This document shows, in pieces, positions 7,445-15,589 of a stretch of DNA of 64,000 bases (position 1 is the stretch's first letter; each line of letters opens with the position of its first letter). The notes beneath the pieces were generated by a model that worked only from the letters and a program-made list of their open reading frames with translations, ran no database searches and was not told the DNA's origin. This stretch comes from Maricaulaceae bacterium EIL42A08. GTDB lineage: Bacteria > Pseudomonadota > Alphaproteobacteria > Caulobacterales > Maricaulaceae. Position numbers and translations under genes: made by a program. The DNA lies in NCBI GenBank assembly GCA_024178355.1, contig JAMZNZ010000003.1:452527-516526 (forward strand). Direction: 5' to 3'.

Positions 7445-8874
7445 TTTTTATAGCTGCGGCTGCGCTAAGCCAATCACTTAGTTTCGTTCCTTGGCCAGAC
7501 GTTTCTGAATGTTCTGATCAACAGATGGAGGGCACACTTTTCGTCTCACATCTGCTTGAATCTTCAGAAGTGGCTCCCGCGATGACATCTTATCGGTGGG
7601 TGCCTAATCAAACCGGCTTGGAGCGTTATCGCGGCGAGGTTGAGCGCGTTCGTCAGGCCGCAATTGCTGCGTCATCGACCGAATTGAGGCCGCAGGCTGA
7701 GCAAGCTGGCGAGTGGTCCCGGTTTTGTTCACCTGCCGAAACTGTAGAGCAGCGCAATCAGTGCCAAGTCTACTCTGTTTTTTCGGTTCTGCTGGCCGAT
7801 ATGGAGATTTCGAGTAATCGGGAGTTTTCCATTGTGGATCGCCGAGGTTTTCCGCTCGGCGCAGCCGGATCTAACCAGATCGAGGTCATACGCCGGTCCA
7901 ACGCGGTCGCGGACCTTTTGGTTAATGCCGAAAACTTTGTTCTGAGGTGCCCTGCTCCTGAAGGGGAAGCGCAAGACCCGTCGCAAACTGATGATGAGAC
8001 AACTCAGACAACAGAAAATACATCTCAGAAAACTCCCATGTTTGAACGTTCTGGGAGCCGCTTGCTCCTGACTGGGGCCGTCTCGGATTTTGATGAGGCT
8101 GATCTGGAAGACCGTAGCTTTGCCACATACACCTTCACAGACGAGGTGCGCGCAGACTCGGAAACGTGGGATATAAATGTCGCGCTGGGTTACAATTGGA
8201 CCTTCCTGCCGACCAGTCGAGCACCGACGCGGATCGACCAGATTGACTTAACCCCCTTCGTCTCGGTCCGAAGAAAAGGCGGTGATCTGGATGACCCGGA
8301 AGATGAGTTAAATGAATTCTCGGCGGGTGTGGCTTGGGCAATGAGGCATATCAGGGATGTCAACGGCCCCACTCGCTTCACCTTGTTGTCCGGTGATTTT
8401 CGCTGGATCACGGATGATTCTGCGGACGCTCGGGCGGTTGCGGCGACATTGCGCTATCCGCTGCCGTTTTGGTCTGCTTTGGGATATCGCCAATGGTCAG
8501 ATCTAGGGACATCGGATTGGGAACTCAACTGGTCGACAGAGCCCGTGTTTGAAGGTGTCTGGATTGATAATCCCGGCGATACCTTCCCAACCGGATTGAA
8601 TGAGTACAGGCGCGTCGGTGCCGATACGCGTTTTGCGCTGCGCTACAACCGCGAGGGGATGCCGTTCGTACCGTCGGTCAATTTGTCCTACGCGGTTCGA
8701 GATGACCTTGATCCGTCCGGTGCTGCTGATGCAGCAATTTTTAAGGGATCTGTCGCGCTGGCACCCAATGACGAGAGCAACTATCAGATCAGCCTGCAAT
8801 ACCGGACAGGCCAGGATTTAACAAAGCTGACCGAGCAGCAACAATGGCAAATTGTCTTCGGCGTTCGCTACTAA
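7441..8874 (+). CDS. Probable outer-membrane beta-barrel protein of unknown function
   Basis: A 477-residue protein with a short hydrophobic N terminus (MIFIAAAALSQSLS) that may be an export signal. A globular N-terminal part (~20-180) contains three Cys, then comes a Thr/Gln/Glu-rich linker (~180-205). The long C-terminal half alternates hydrophobic and polar residues and ends in G-V-R-Y. A final aromatic residue after alternating strands is the usual beta-barrel assembly signal. Base composition is somewhat poorer in GC than the neighbours. It overlaps the preceding small gene by ATGA. Function unknown. Confidence 0.65.
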   Translation: MIFIAAAALSQSLSFVPWPDVSECSDQQMEGTLFVSHLLESSEVAPAMTSYRWVPNQTGLERYRGEVERVRQAAIAASSTELRPQAEQAGEWSRFCSPAETVEQRNQCQVYSVFSVLLADMEISSNREFSIVDRRGFPLGAAGSNQIEVIRRSNAVADLLVNAENFVLRCPAPEGEAQDPSQTDDETTQTTENTSQKTPMFERSGSRLLLTGAVSDFDEADLEDRSFATYTFTDEVRADSETWDINVALGYNWTFLPTSRAPTRIDQIDLTPFVSVRRKGGDLDDPEDELNEFSAGVAWAMRHIRDVNGPTRFTLLSGDFRWITDDSADARAVAATLRYPLPFWSALGYRQWSDLGTSDWELNWSTEPVFEGVWIDNPGDTFPTGLNEYRRVGADTRFALRYNREGMPFVPSVNLSYAVRDDLDPSGAADAAIFKGSVALAPNDESNYQISLQYRTGQDLTKLTEQQQWQIVFGVRY

Positions 8875-9055
8875 CCCCTCGCTAACCTCCCGTTTACCCT
8901 AACCAAATCTGACCAACGCCTACACCCGATCTTTACAGAGCCTGTGTCATATCAGGTCACATCAAGACGGGACGCCGGTTGTCAGGCACGGGGAACACCC
9001 CGGTCGGGCACACAAAAAAGCCGGGTCCGATAGCGACCGAAAAGGCGTGGGTGAG

Positions 9056-10516
9056 ATGGCAAAGACTGTACTGGTCGTCGATGACGATCCGACACAACGT
9101 CGCCTGTTACAGGCGGTTCTGGAAAAGCAGGGGCATCATGCGCAATGCGCGGAGGACGGCGAAGCCGGTCTGGCCGCGGTCAAGCGTGGTGGGGTCGACG
9201 TGGTCATGCTGGACATGGTCATGCCGGGCATGGATGGCATCGAAACGCTGGAGGCCATGAAAGCCTTCAACGCCGAACTGCCAGTTATCGTACTGACCGC
9301 CCATGGCGGGATTGAAACCGTGGTAAAGGCAATGCGCGCCGGGGCGTGTGACTTCTTCGTCAAGCCGGCCAGTCCTGAACGTATTGCGGTTTCGATCCGC
9401 AACGCTTTGAAGGTCAAGGACCTGTCGGGCGAGGTAAACCGTTTGAAGAAGACCAAATCCGGTCAGCTCGGCTTTGGCGACATGATCGCTGGCGCGCCAG
9501 CCATGCGCCAGGTGGTGCGTCTGGGTGAGCGGGCAGCCAAATCCAACATCCCGATCCTCATCACTGGCGAGAGCGGTGTGGGTAAGGAGCTGGTGGCTCG
9601 GTCCATCGCGGCGGCCTCTGATCGCGCCGGGCGTCCCTTCGTGGCGGTGAACTGTGGTGCAATCCCGGAAAACCTGGTTGAAAGCACCCTGTTCGGTCAC
9701 GAGAAGGGGGCCTTTACCGGTGCTGTAGCCAAGCATCTGGGTAAATTCCAGGAAGCTGATGGTGGTACGCTTTTCCTTGACGAGATTGGCGAGCTTCCGC
9801 TCGACATGCAGGTTAAGCTTCTGCGCGCCCTGCAGGAAGGCGAAGTAGACCCTGTTGGCGGCAAGCGCCCGCTCAAGGTGGATGTGCGCATTGTGTCGGC
9901 CACCAACCGTGATCTTGCTGATCAGGTGAAGGAAGGTCAGTTCCGCGAGGATCTGTTCTACCGTCTCAACGTTTTCCCGATTGAGGTGCCGAGCCTGGCC
10001 CAGCGCCGCGAAGACATCCCGGCTCTGGTGCGCCACTTCATAGGCCGCTTCAATGCTCAGGAAGGCAAGGCCGTCCTGGATGCGAACTCGCAGACAATGG
10101 ATCTTCTGGCCAAGCATGACTGGAAAGGCAATGTTCGTCAGTTGGAGAACGCGGTCTTCCGCGCAGTGGTCCTGTCTGACAGCGATTATCTGACACCGGA
10201 AGACTTCCCGCAGATCTCCGGTCTCGCGCCGACGCTGGATAGCGGTCCGGCTCAGGTAGCGGATGCCAGCGTTCCTGAAGCCGAACCCTCGGCTTTTGCC
10301 GATGCGGTGGAAGAAAGCGGTGTCGACATTCTTGATGCCGGGGGGCATCTGCGCTCTCTGGAGCATATCGAGCGCGATCTGATCGCCTTTGCGATCGAGA
10401 CCTATTCAGGCCGCATGGCCGAAGTGGCCCGCCGCCTGGGCGTCGGCCGTTCCACGCTTTACCGCAAGGTGCGCGAATACGAGCTCGACGTGGACAATTT
10501 CCGCGAAGCGGGCTGA
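9056..10516 (+). CDS. tacA: Sigma-54-dependent response regulator, TacA-like
   Basis: An NtrC-type regulator of 486 residues. An N-terminal receiver domain starts at VLVVDDDPTQRR with the phospho-acceptor Asp in V-V-M-L-D-M-V-M-P. An AAA+ domain follows, with Walker A G-E-S-G-V-G-K-E and the sigma-54 contact loop G-A-F-T-G-A. A Fis-type helix-turn-helix (ARRLGVGRSTLYRKVREY) lies at the C terminus. The DDDPTQRRLLQ start and the Fis end recall Caulobacter TacA, which drives stalk genes, but I judge this from memory only. The ATG at 9056 is preferred to the GTG at 9047 since GGTGAG sits just before it. No kinase gene is adjacent; a terminator follows. Confidence 0.9.
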   Translation: MAKTVLVVDDDPTQRRLLQAVLEKQGHHAQCAEDGEAGLAAVKRGGVDVVMLDMVMPGMDGIETLEAMKAFNAELPVIVLTAHGGIETVVKAMRAGACDFFVKPASPERIAVSIRNALKVKDLSGEVNRLKKTKSGQLGFGDMIAGAPAMRQVVRLGERAAKSNIPILITGESGVGKELVARSIAAASDRAGRPFVAVNCGAIPENLVESTLFGHEKGAFTGAVAKHLGKFQEADGGTLFLDEIGELPLDMQVKLLRALQEGEVDPVGGKRPLKVDVRIVSATNRDLADQVKEGQFREDLFYRLNVFPIEVPSLAQRREDIPALVRHFIGRFNAQEGKAVLDANSQTMDLLAKHDWKGNVRQLENAVFRAVVLSDSDYLTPEDFPQISGLAPTLDSGPAQVADASVPEAEPSAFADAVEESGVDILDAGGHLRSLEHIERDLIAFAIETYSGRMAEVARRLGVGRSTLYRKVREYELDVDNFREAG

Positions 10517-10544
10517 TCAAACAGCAAAACTTTGCCAGACTTCA

Positions 10545-10582
10545 CGCCCCGCCGGCGAGAGCCGCGCGGGGCGTTTTGTTTT
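10545..10582 (+). terminator. Intrinsic terminator after the TacA-like gene
   Basis: An 8-bp stem CGCCCCGC (10545-10552) / GCGGGGCG (10566-10573) is followed directly by TTTTGTTTT, 28 bases past the stop. Confidence 0.85.
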
Positions 10583-10594
10583 GAACTGTCGCGT

Positions 10595-12139
10595 CTAGCC
10601 GCTCGACGCGATAATCGCATCCAGCTGCGCTGAGACTTCAAGGTCGCGGTCGAGGCGTGCGGCTTGGGCGGCGACTTCGCGTTCGATGCGGGCCAGCGCC
10701 GGGGCGAGGGCGCCGCTTTGGAGAAGGGACCCCAGAAAGGGCGAGTCTTCAATTAGGCCGGCATCGCGCCAGCCTAAATCAATCGCGGCATTGACCAGAA
10801 GGACGGCACGCTCAGCCTCGCCGCGTGCTGCGGCGATTTCCGCCAGGCGAAGACGCCCCTCCGGCCACGTGTCATCGGGGGCAAGGGTGTCAAAGTCGGC
10901 GGTTTGTCCCATCAATGCGGCTAACGCTGCGCGTTCTGCGGTGGCGCTATTTCCTGCCGCTTCAAACGCGGTTTGAGCCGCTTCGCGATCGCCTCGCATC
11001 AGCGCGGCACGACCGGATAGACGCAGCGCTTCGCCGCTGGGTTCGCTTGCAGATAGAATCTGATCAACGCGATCGAGCTCTGAGCGTGACAGGGCCGCTT
11101 CGGCCAGGCCAGCGCGGACCACCGGATTGTCTGGATTAAGCAGCAGCGCCCGCGCTTCGAACGCCCGGGCGCGCACATCATCGCCCATCAGGCGCAGACT
11201 GCGGGCGATCTGAAGCTCGGCATAAAGATTGGTGCCGGGTGCGGTCAGCGCGGTGACATCATTTCGAAGGGCCTCGTAGAGCCGCCCCCGGATCGCCATC
11301 AGGAAGGCCGCACTGGATCTGGCGGCAAAGTCATCGGGATTCAGGCGCAGCGACTCGCCATAGGCCGCGAGCGCTTCGTCCACCCGCCCTTGCGCATCCA
11401 GCGTGTATCCAAGCGCATGCCAGCCCGAGGCCATATCCGGTGCCGCATCCACGGCAGAACGGGCAAGACGCTCGGCTTCCTCGATACGGTTGCCTTCAAA
11501 TTTTGTCGCCTCGGTGGTCAGCGCGAAGGCGAGGCTCGTCATAACTCTGGGATCTTCAGGAGCGCGCTCGCGGGCGGTTTCAAGCAGTGTGATCGCCTGC
11601 TGTGTGGCGGTTGCGTCATGCAGAGCCAGACGCTGGCGCGCTCGATCCAGAAGCCCGTCGAGCGGATCGGTGATCGAGCTTTGTTGCTCATCTCGAACGG
11701 CAGAGGGGCCAAGGCGATCATACAGGCCATAGCCAGCCGCCGTGAGAGCTACAATAACGGTAAGGATCAGGACGCTTCGCAGGCGCGATGGCGAGGCGGG
11801 TTCTTCCGGTGCGGGCGGCGCAGCCGGCTCAAGGCTGGCAATCAGCGCATAGCCTTCGCCGCGCAGGGTCCGGATCACCCGGGGTGATTTAGGGTCGTCA
11901 TTGAACAGCTTGCGTAACAGCGCGATGCGCTGGGCAATCGTGTCTTCACTCACATGATCCAGTCGCCAGGCACCCCGGGCGAGCTGTTCAGGGCTGACCG
12001 TGTTGGGTGCCGCTTGGATCAGACACAGCAGGACGCGCGCCGACAGCCCAGTGACAGCCTGTGTCCCTTCGGGTCCGCTCAGCTGACCGGTCCTGGGGTC
12101 AAACGTGAATTCATTCAGATGGATAGTGGGGTCGGACAC
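10595..12139 (-). CDS. Membrane-anchored winged-helix regulator with TPR repeats
   Basis: Residues ~1-100 form an OmpR/PhoB-type winged helix (SARVLLCLIQAAPNTVSPEQLARGAWR ... VIRTLRGEGYAL) without a receiver domain. One transmembrane helix lies near 120-140 (SVLILTVIVALTAAGYGLY), and the remaining ~350 residues are Ala-rich TPR-like helical repeats, presumably periplasmic. This is the CadC-like design of direct signal-to-DNA regulators. It is divergent from a serine hydrolase gene, its most likely target. Direct repeats just upstream of its start may be its own binding site. Confidence 0.85.
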   Translation of the reverse strand: MSDPTIHLNEFTFDPRTGQLSGPEGTQAVTGLSARVLLCLIQAAPNTVSPEQLARGAWRLDHVSEDTIAQRIALLRKLFNDDPKSPRVIRTLRGEGYALIASLEPAAPPAPEEPASPSRLRSVLILTVIVALTAAGYGLYDRLGPSAVRDEQQSSITDPLDGLLDRARQRLALHDATATQQAITLLETARERAPEDPRVMTSLAFALTTEATKFEGNRIEEAERLARSAVDAAPDMASGWHALGYTLDAQGRVDEALAAYGESLRLNPDDFAARSSAAFLMAIRGRLYEALRNDVTALTAPGTNLYAELQIARSLRLMGDDVRARAFEARALLLNPDNPVVRAGLAEAALSRSELDRVDQILSASEPSGEALRLSGRAALMRGDREAAQTAFEAAGNSATAERAALAALMGQTADFDTLAPDDTWPEGRLRLAEIAAARGEAERAVLLVNAAIDLGWRDAGLIEDSPFLGSLLQSGALAPALARIEREVAAQAARLDRDLEVSAQLDAIIASSG

Positions 12140-12154
12140 GACAATTTTAGTCAG

Positions 12155-12174
12155 CTTCAGACTTCTTCAGACTA
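12155..12174. promoter_or_regulatory. Tandem direct repeat, candidate site for the winged-helix regulator
   Basis: CTTCAGACT occurs twice in tandem with a 10-base period in the divergent gap, 16 bases upstream of the regulator's start. OmpR/PhoB-type winged helices bind direct repeats of about 10-11 bases, so this is a plausible autoregulatory operator. It is inferred from spacing only. Confidence 0.4.
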
Positions 12175-12244
12175 GTTTGGGTGACCGCGCGGGCTGCCGC
12201 GAGGATCAAGGTCCTCCTTGCTAACCCGAATAAGGATTTACGTC

Positions 12245-13312
12245 ATGTCCCTGCGCAGCGCTTTGCTCTCTGCCTGTCTTCTTGCCGGTGTCACAGCCAA
12301 CCCGGCGTTTGCTGATTTCCACTGGTCGCCCGAGCTGGAGGCGGCCACAAATACCCGAATTGAATCGGGCGAGTTCGGTACCGTAACCAGCGTCCTGGTT
12401 CTGTCCGGCGGTGAGCCGGTCTACGAGGCTTATTTCAATGGTGCAGATGCCAGCACGCTTCACAACACCCGCTCGGTCACCAAGACCATTACCGGCATGC
12501 TGGTGGGCTTGGCGGTTGCCGATGGTGCGCTTGATCCTGAAGCTCCGCTCGCGCCGCTGTTTGCCGCCGAACAACCGTTTGAAAACGATCACCCGGCCAA
12601 GCACCAGATCAACGCCATCGACCTTATGACCATGTCCGGACCCATGGAGTGTGATGACTGGAACCAGTTCTCTCGCGGCAATGAGGAGCGCATGTATATC
12701 GTGGAGGACTGGCCGAGCTTTTACTGGGATCTGCCGCTTCGAGGCTTTCCGTCGTGGGTAACGCCGCCATCAGAAGCGCAATACGGTCGCTCTCACTCCT
12801 ACTGCACAGCTGGCGTTCAAATCCTGGGCGAGGCGGTCCAGCGAGCCACCGGGCGCGATATCCGCAGCTATGCCGAAACGCGCCTTCTTGAACCTCTGGG
12901 GGTCACCGATGTGGGCTGGCCAGAGACAGGGTCCGGTCGCATTCACCTTGGCGGTGGGCTGGAGCTTTCCGCGCAAAGCCTGGCTGCCTTTGGCGAGCTT
13001 CAACGTCTGGGCGGTGTTTATGCGGGCCAGCGCATCCTGCCTGAAGCCTGGACCGTCGCCTCAGTTGAGCCTCACGCGGTGATTGAGGGACCCGGCTTTG
13101 AGTATGGCTATCTGTGGTGGCTGCAGGATCGTGAAACTGCGGTCGGAACCACGCCGGTCGCCATGATGAACGGCAATGGTGGGAATCGGGTCTGGGTCAT
13201 CGACGAGCATGATCTGACCATCGTTTTGACCAAAATTGACTTCGGCACGGCCACCATGCACCGTGAAGCCATGATGTTTTTCCAGGAGATCATCGCGCCG
13301 AACGTGCGCTAG
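12245..13312 (+). CDS. Secreted serine hydrolase of the beta-lactamase fold
   Basis: A 355-residue protein with a Sec signal (MSLRSALLSACLLAGVTANPAFA) and a class C beta-lactamase/penicillin-binding fold. The nucleophile motif S-V-T-K lies near residue 80, the second motif is Y-C-T-A-G (Tyr general base) and a C-terminal G-N-G-G-N may replace the KTG box. Such proteins are usually esterases or peptidases rather than true lactamases. The start at 12245 follows AAGGA by seven bases. It is divergent from the CadC-like regulator, which may control it. Confidence 0.85.
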   Translation: MSLRSALLSACLLAGVTANPAFADFHWSPELEAATNTRIESGEFGTVTSVLVLSGGEPVYEAYFNGADASTLHNTRSVTKTITGMLVGLAVADGALDPEAPLAPLFAAEQPFENDHPAKHQINAIDLMTMSGPMECDDWNQFSRGNEERMYIVEDWPSFYWDLPLRGFPSWVTPPSEAQYGRSHSYCTAGVQILGEAVQRATGRDIRSYAETRLLEPLGVTDVGWPETGSGRIHLGGGLELSAQSLAAFGELQRLGGVYAGQRILPEAWTVASVEPHAVIEGPGFEYGYLWWLQDRETAVGTTPVAMMNGNGGNRVWVIDEHDLTIVLTKIDFGTATMHREAMMFFQEIIAPNVR

Positions 13313-13328
13313 GCGGCGCTGCGCCCCT

Positions 13329-13442
13329 TCACCTAACCTTTCCCCAGGTCTGGGGAGAGGGACCGGGTACGCGCTAAAAAACCGGCGTCAGCGTGGATGC
13401 CCCTCTCCCACTCGAACAAGGGGGAGAGGTAAGGTGAGGGGG
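13329..13442. repeat. Palindromic repeat pair, dispersed family
   Basis: The unit 13389-13442 contains CCTCTCCC ... GGGGGAGAGG flanked by GCGTGGATGCC and AAGGTGAGGGGG. It is nearly identical, in opposite orientation, to 23561-23616. A diverged copy with the same stem (CCTTTCCCC ... GGGGAGAGGG) lies directly upstream at 13329-13368. It is non-coding and lies between two convergent genes. Confidence 0.75.
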
Positions 13443-13479
13443 TACGTTTGAAACAAAGCGTCAGTGTCGATGTGTCGGA

Positions 13480-13989
13480 CTACCCCGCCCACACCCATTC
13501 AAATCGTTCACACACGACGTCCAGATCGTCGGAGTATTCAAACCCTTCGCGCGCCGCTTCGCGTTGCCAGAATTTGCGGTGCTCGGTGATCCAGTAGTCG
13601 TAGGACCGGTCGCCTTCGCCTTCGGCCCAGGCAAAATCGGCGTCCACCTCGCGCACCGGAATGATATCAACCTGGGTCGTCCGGATAACACAGCGAGGCG
13701 CGCCGCTACCGTCGGTGATGAGCACCAGGTCGCCGACCGTTGGCAGGGTAGCCTCGTCATACCAGCGCGCGAGGCTCGCCGTAGCCTGTTTGGTGCGGCT
13801 CAGCACCAGCGCCAGCAACTCGTCCTGCATCTCAGGACTGTCACCAAAGGCGTCGACATAGCGCGGGGCGTCGGCGGTTTCACCCGTGGCGGCCTGGTAG
13901 CGCGTCCAGAAGCGACGGTATTCGGCGTTGAGGTCACTCTTTGGTGCGGGGTAGCTGAGCACTGGCGCAAACGGTGGTGTTTCACTCAT
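13480..13989 (-). CDS. ASCH-domain protein, YhfF-like
   Basis: A 169-residue cytoplasmic protein related to the ASCH/PUA-like family of YhfF. Typical blocks are F-G-D-S-P-E-M-Q-D-E-L-L-A-L-V-L-S (~40-56), P-T-V-G-D-L-V-L-I-T-D (~78-88), P-R-C-V-I-R-T-T-Q-V (~93-102) and a C-terminal V-V-C-E-R-F-E. The fold is thought to bind RNA or nucleotides; some relatives hydrolyse N4-acetylcytidine. The true start is the Met at 13989 (MSETPPF). A longer open frame upstream only shadows the preceding gene, whose last bases it overlaps (ATGAGTGA). Confidence 0.8.
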   Translation of the reverse strand: MSETPPFAPVLSYPAPKSDLNAEYRRFWTRYQAATGETADAPRYVDAFGDSPEMQDELLALVLSRTKQATASLARWYDEATLPTVGDLVLITDGSGAPRCVIRTTQVDIIPVREVDADFAWAEGEGDRSYDYWITEHRKFWQREAAREGFEYSDDLDVVCERFEWVWAG

Positions 13990-14653
13990 CGCTCTTGCCG
14001 CCATCGATAACGCGAAAGCCGCCGCGCTTTGGCGGTGTGGGCGGCTTGGGGGCAGCTTGCTCTGAGCGTGTCTTGGGTTTGGACGCGGCAGGCTCCGGTG
14101 CGGATTTATCATGCGGAGTGTCATCCTGGCTGGGCGGCTCATCTTCGCCCACCAGCTTCGGCGTGAAGCCCTTGCGGATGGCCCCTGACCTGGCGAGTTG
14201 TTCGACCGGATCGGGCGGCGGTGTGTCGTCGACCTCAGCGATGATGTCGTCATTGATGTCGCGGCCATAGGACCGGCGCGGCAGGGCCTTGCGGCCAAAG
14301 CCACCTTTGGATTTGCCGCCCGGCTTGGCCTTGAAGCTCGATCCGCGTTTGAAGCCGGAGCCGCCCTTGCCCTTGGCCTTCTTCTCGATCTCTTTGAGTT
14401 TGGCGAGCTGGAGGCGAGAAAGCGCTTCGCCCTCTTCGCCCAGACGCGGATCGGCAAAGGCAGAGCCGAACTCCCCGAGGCGCTCCTCGATCGAGCTCAT
14501 GAACTCGTCCTCCCAGTCGGTCAGCTCCACGCGCGCTGCATCGGCGGCCTCTGTGTCTTCAGATTTGGCGATGGCACGCTCCACCGCAGCCTTCGCCCGG
14601 CGAATGCGGGCGAGGGCCTTGCGGGTGGATTTGTCGTCGACCTCTCGGGCCAA
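13982..14653 (-). CDS. Basic, low-complexity protein of unknown function
   Basis: A 223-residue protein. The N-terminal ~95 residues are charged and helical (STRKALARIRRAKAAVERAIAKS ...). They are followed by a Lys/Gly/Phe-rich stretch (KGKGGSGFKRGSSFKAK, ~95-125) and a long Pro/Ser/Lys-rich disordered tail. No signal or membrane helix is present. Such tails are common in nucleic-acid-binding proteins, but no domain is recognised. It overlaps the ASCH gene by eight bases and begins three bases after the NTF2-like gene stop, so the three form one operon. Confidence 0.7.
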   Translation of the reverse strand: MAREVDDKSTRKALARIRRAKAAVERAIAKSEDTEAADAARVELTDWEDEFMSSIEERLGEFGSAFADPRLGEEGEALSRLQLAKLKEIEKKAKGKGGSGFKRGSSFKAKPGGKSKGGFGRKALPRRSYGRDINDDIIAEVDDTPPPDPVEQLARSGAIRKGFTPKLVGEDEPPSQDDTPHDKSAPEPAASKPKTRSEQAAPKPPTPPKRGGFRVIDGGKSDE

Positions 14654-14656
14654 GGG

Positions 14657-15124
14657 CTACTCCTCAATCGCCTCCAGAGTGTAGGCCTTTGACACAATCT
14701 TCCACTCATCGTTGATCAGATAAAGCAGGAAGAAGTCATCAAACTGGCGCTCACCAGCGGTGAAGCTGAAATGGGCGAAGGCCATCGTTTCGTCAACAAT
14801 GCGAATGTCGAGGATTTCGCCGTTGCGCTCAACCGGGCTTGGCCGGGTCATGCGATTGGCAAAGTCACCCAGATTCATGGCGACCACCGCGTCGTTGCCC
14901 GCCTCGTCGGTGCGTCGGATGAACATGTCACCCACGTCGGTCTGAAAGGCGCGCTCCGCGAGCGTCGGGTCGCCCTGATTGCCGGCCTCGAAATAATTCA
15001 TCACCGCGGCGCGGACGCCTGATTCAGCGGCGCTCTCGCCGTGGTGATCAGCGTGGCCTGCAAATGCAGGCGTGCTCAAGGCCAGCGCAATTACGCCAGC
15101 GCCTAGAAGGTTGGAAAATCGCAT
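14657..15124 (-). CDS. Exported NTF2-like (SnoaL-type) protein
   Basis: A 155-residue protein with a clear Sec signal (MRFSNLLGAGVIALALSTPAFA), then a His-rich short linker and one cone-shaped NTF2-like domain (VRAAVMNYFEAGNQGD ... WKIVSKAYTLEA). Periplasmic members of this lumazine-binding-like group have unknown roles. The start at 15124 is set by the signal peptide. It is the first gene of the NTF2 - basic protein - ASCH unit. Confidence 0.75.
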   Translation of the reverse strand: MRFSNLLGAGVIALALSTPAFAGHADHHGESAAESGVRAAVMNYFEAGNQGDPTLAERAFQTDVGDMFIRRTDEAGNDAVVAMNLGDFANRMTRPSPVERNGEILDIRIVDETMAFAHFSFTAGERQFDDFFLLYLINDEWKIVSKAYTLEAIEE

Positions 15125-15205
15125 GGGGGCTCCTGTGTCAAAGCGGGGGGAGTGCCACGCTTCCACATCTAAGCCGCCATGCCTCGTTAAATGACGGTAA
15201 CGCGC

Positions 15206-15484
15206 CTACTCGCCCACAACGCCGAGATAGAGGTCGAGCAGGGCTTCCTGCTCCTCGCGTTCGTGGCGATCCTGCTTGCGGATGGAAATCACCTTGCGCA
15301 GCACCTTGGTGTCAAAGCCGAAGGACTTGGCTTCGGCGTAGACTTCCTTGATGTCGGCGGCGAGGGAGGCTTTCTCCTCCTCCAGGCGCTCGATGCGGGC
15401 CACAAACTGGCGCAGCTTCTCACGCGAGGCTCCCCCAATGGCATCACCTTCATCGGCTTCAGGGGTCGGGGCGAAGTCATTCAT
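15206..15484 (-). CDS. gapR: GapR/DUF2312 (UPF0335) nucleoid-associated protein
   Basis: A 92-residue protein dominated by the family core E-R-L-E-E-E-K-A-S-L ... I-K-E-V-Y-A-E-A-K-S-F-G-F-D-T-K-V-L-R-K-V-I-S-I-R-K-Q-D-R. Caulobacter GapR binds overtwisted DNA ahead of replication and transcription forks. The N terminus is acidic and variable, and the core ends in L-D-L-Y-L. The start at 15484 gives the length nearest the family. It is a single gene. Confidence 0.85.
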   Translation of the reverse strand: MNDFAPTPEADEGDAIGGASREKLRQFVARIERLEEEKASLAADIKEVYAEAKSFGFDTKVLRKVISIRKQDRHEREEQEALLDLYLGVVGE

Positions 15485-15589
15485 CGCAAGGCTCTCCACA
15501 GGGCAGGGTTAAATCACCGCTCCTCGATACGCGAGGCGAGGGCGTATGAGCAAGCACGCAAGGCGGACGGATGGCAGAAAAAGAGGGCG

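Noticed and set aside
9107-10366. A 419-residue open frame antisense to the TacA-like gene
   Set aside because: It mirrors a clear response-regulator gene on the other strand, has no recognisable domain, and is what GC-rich codon bias produces.
13990-14457. N-terminal extension of the ASCH protein by 156 residues
   Set aside because: It is a Ser/Arg/Pro-rich shadow of the preceding basic-protein gene, and the ASCH domain starts cleanly at 13989.
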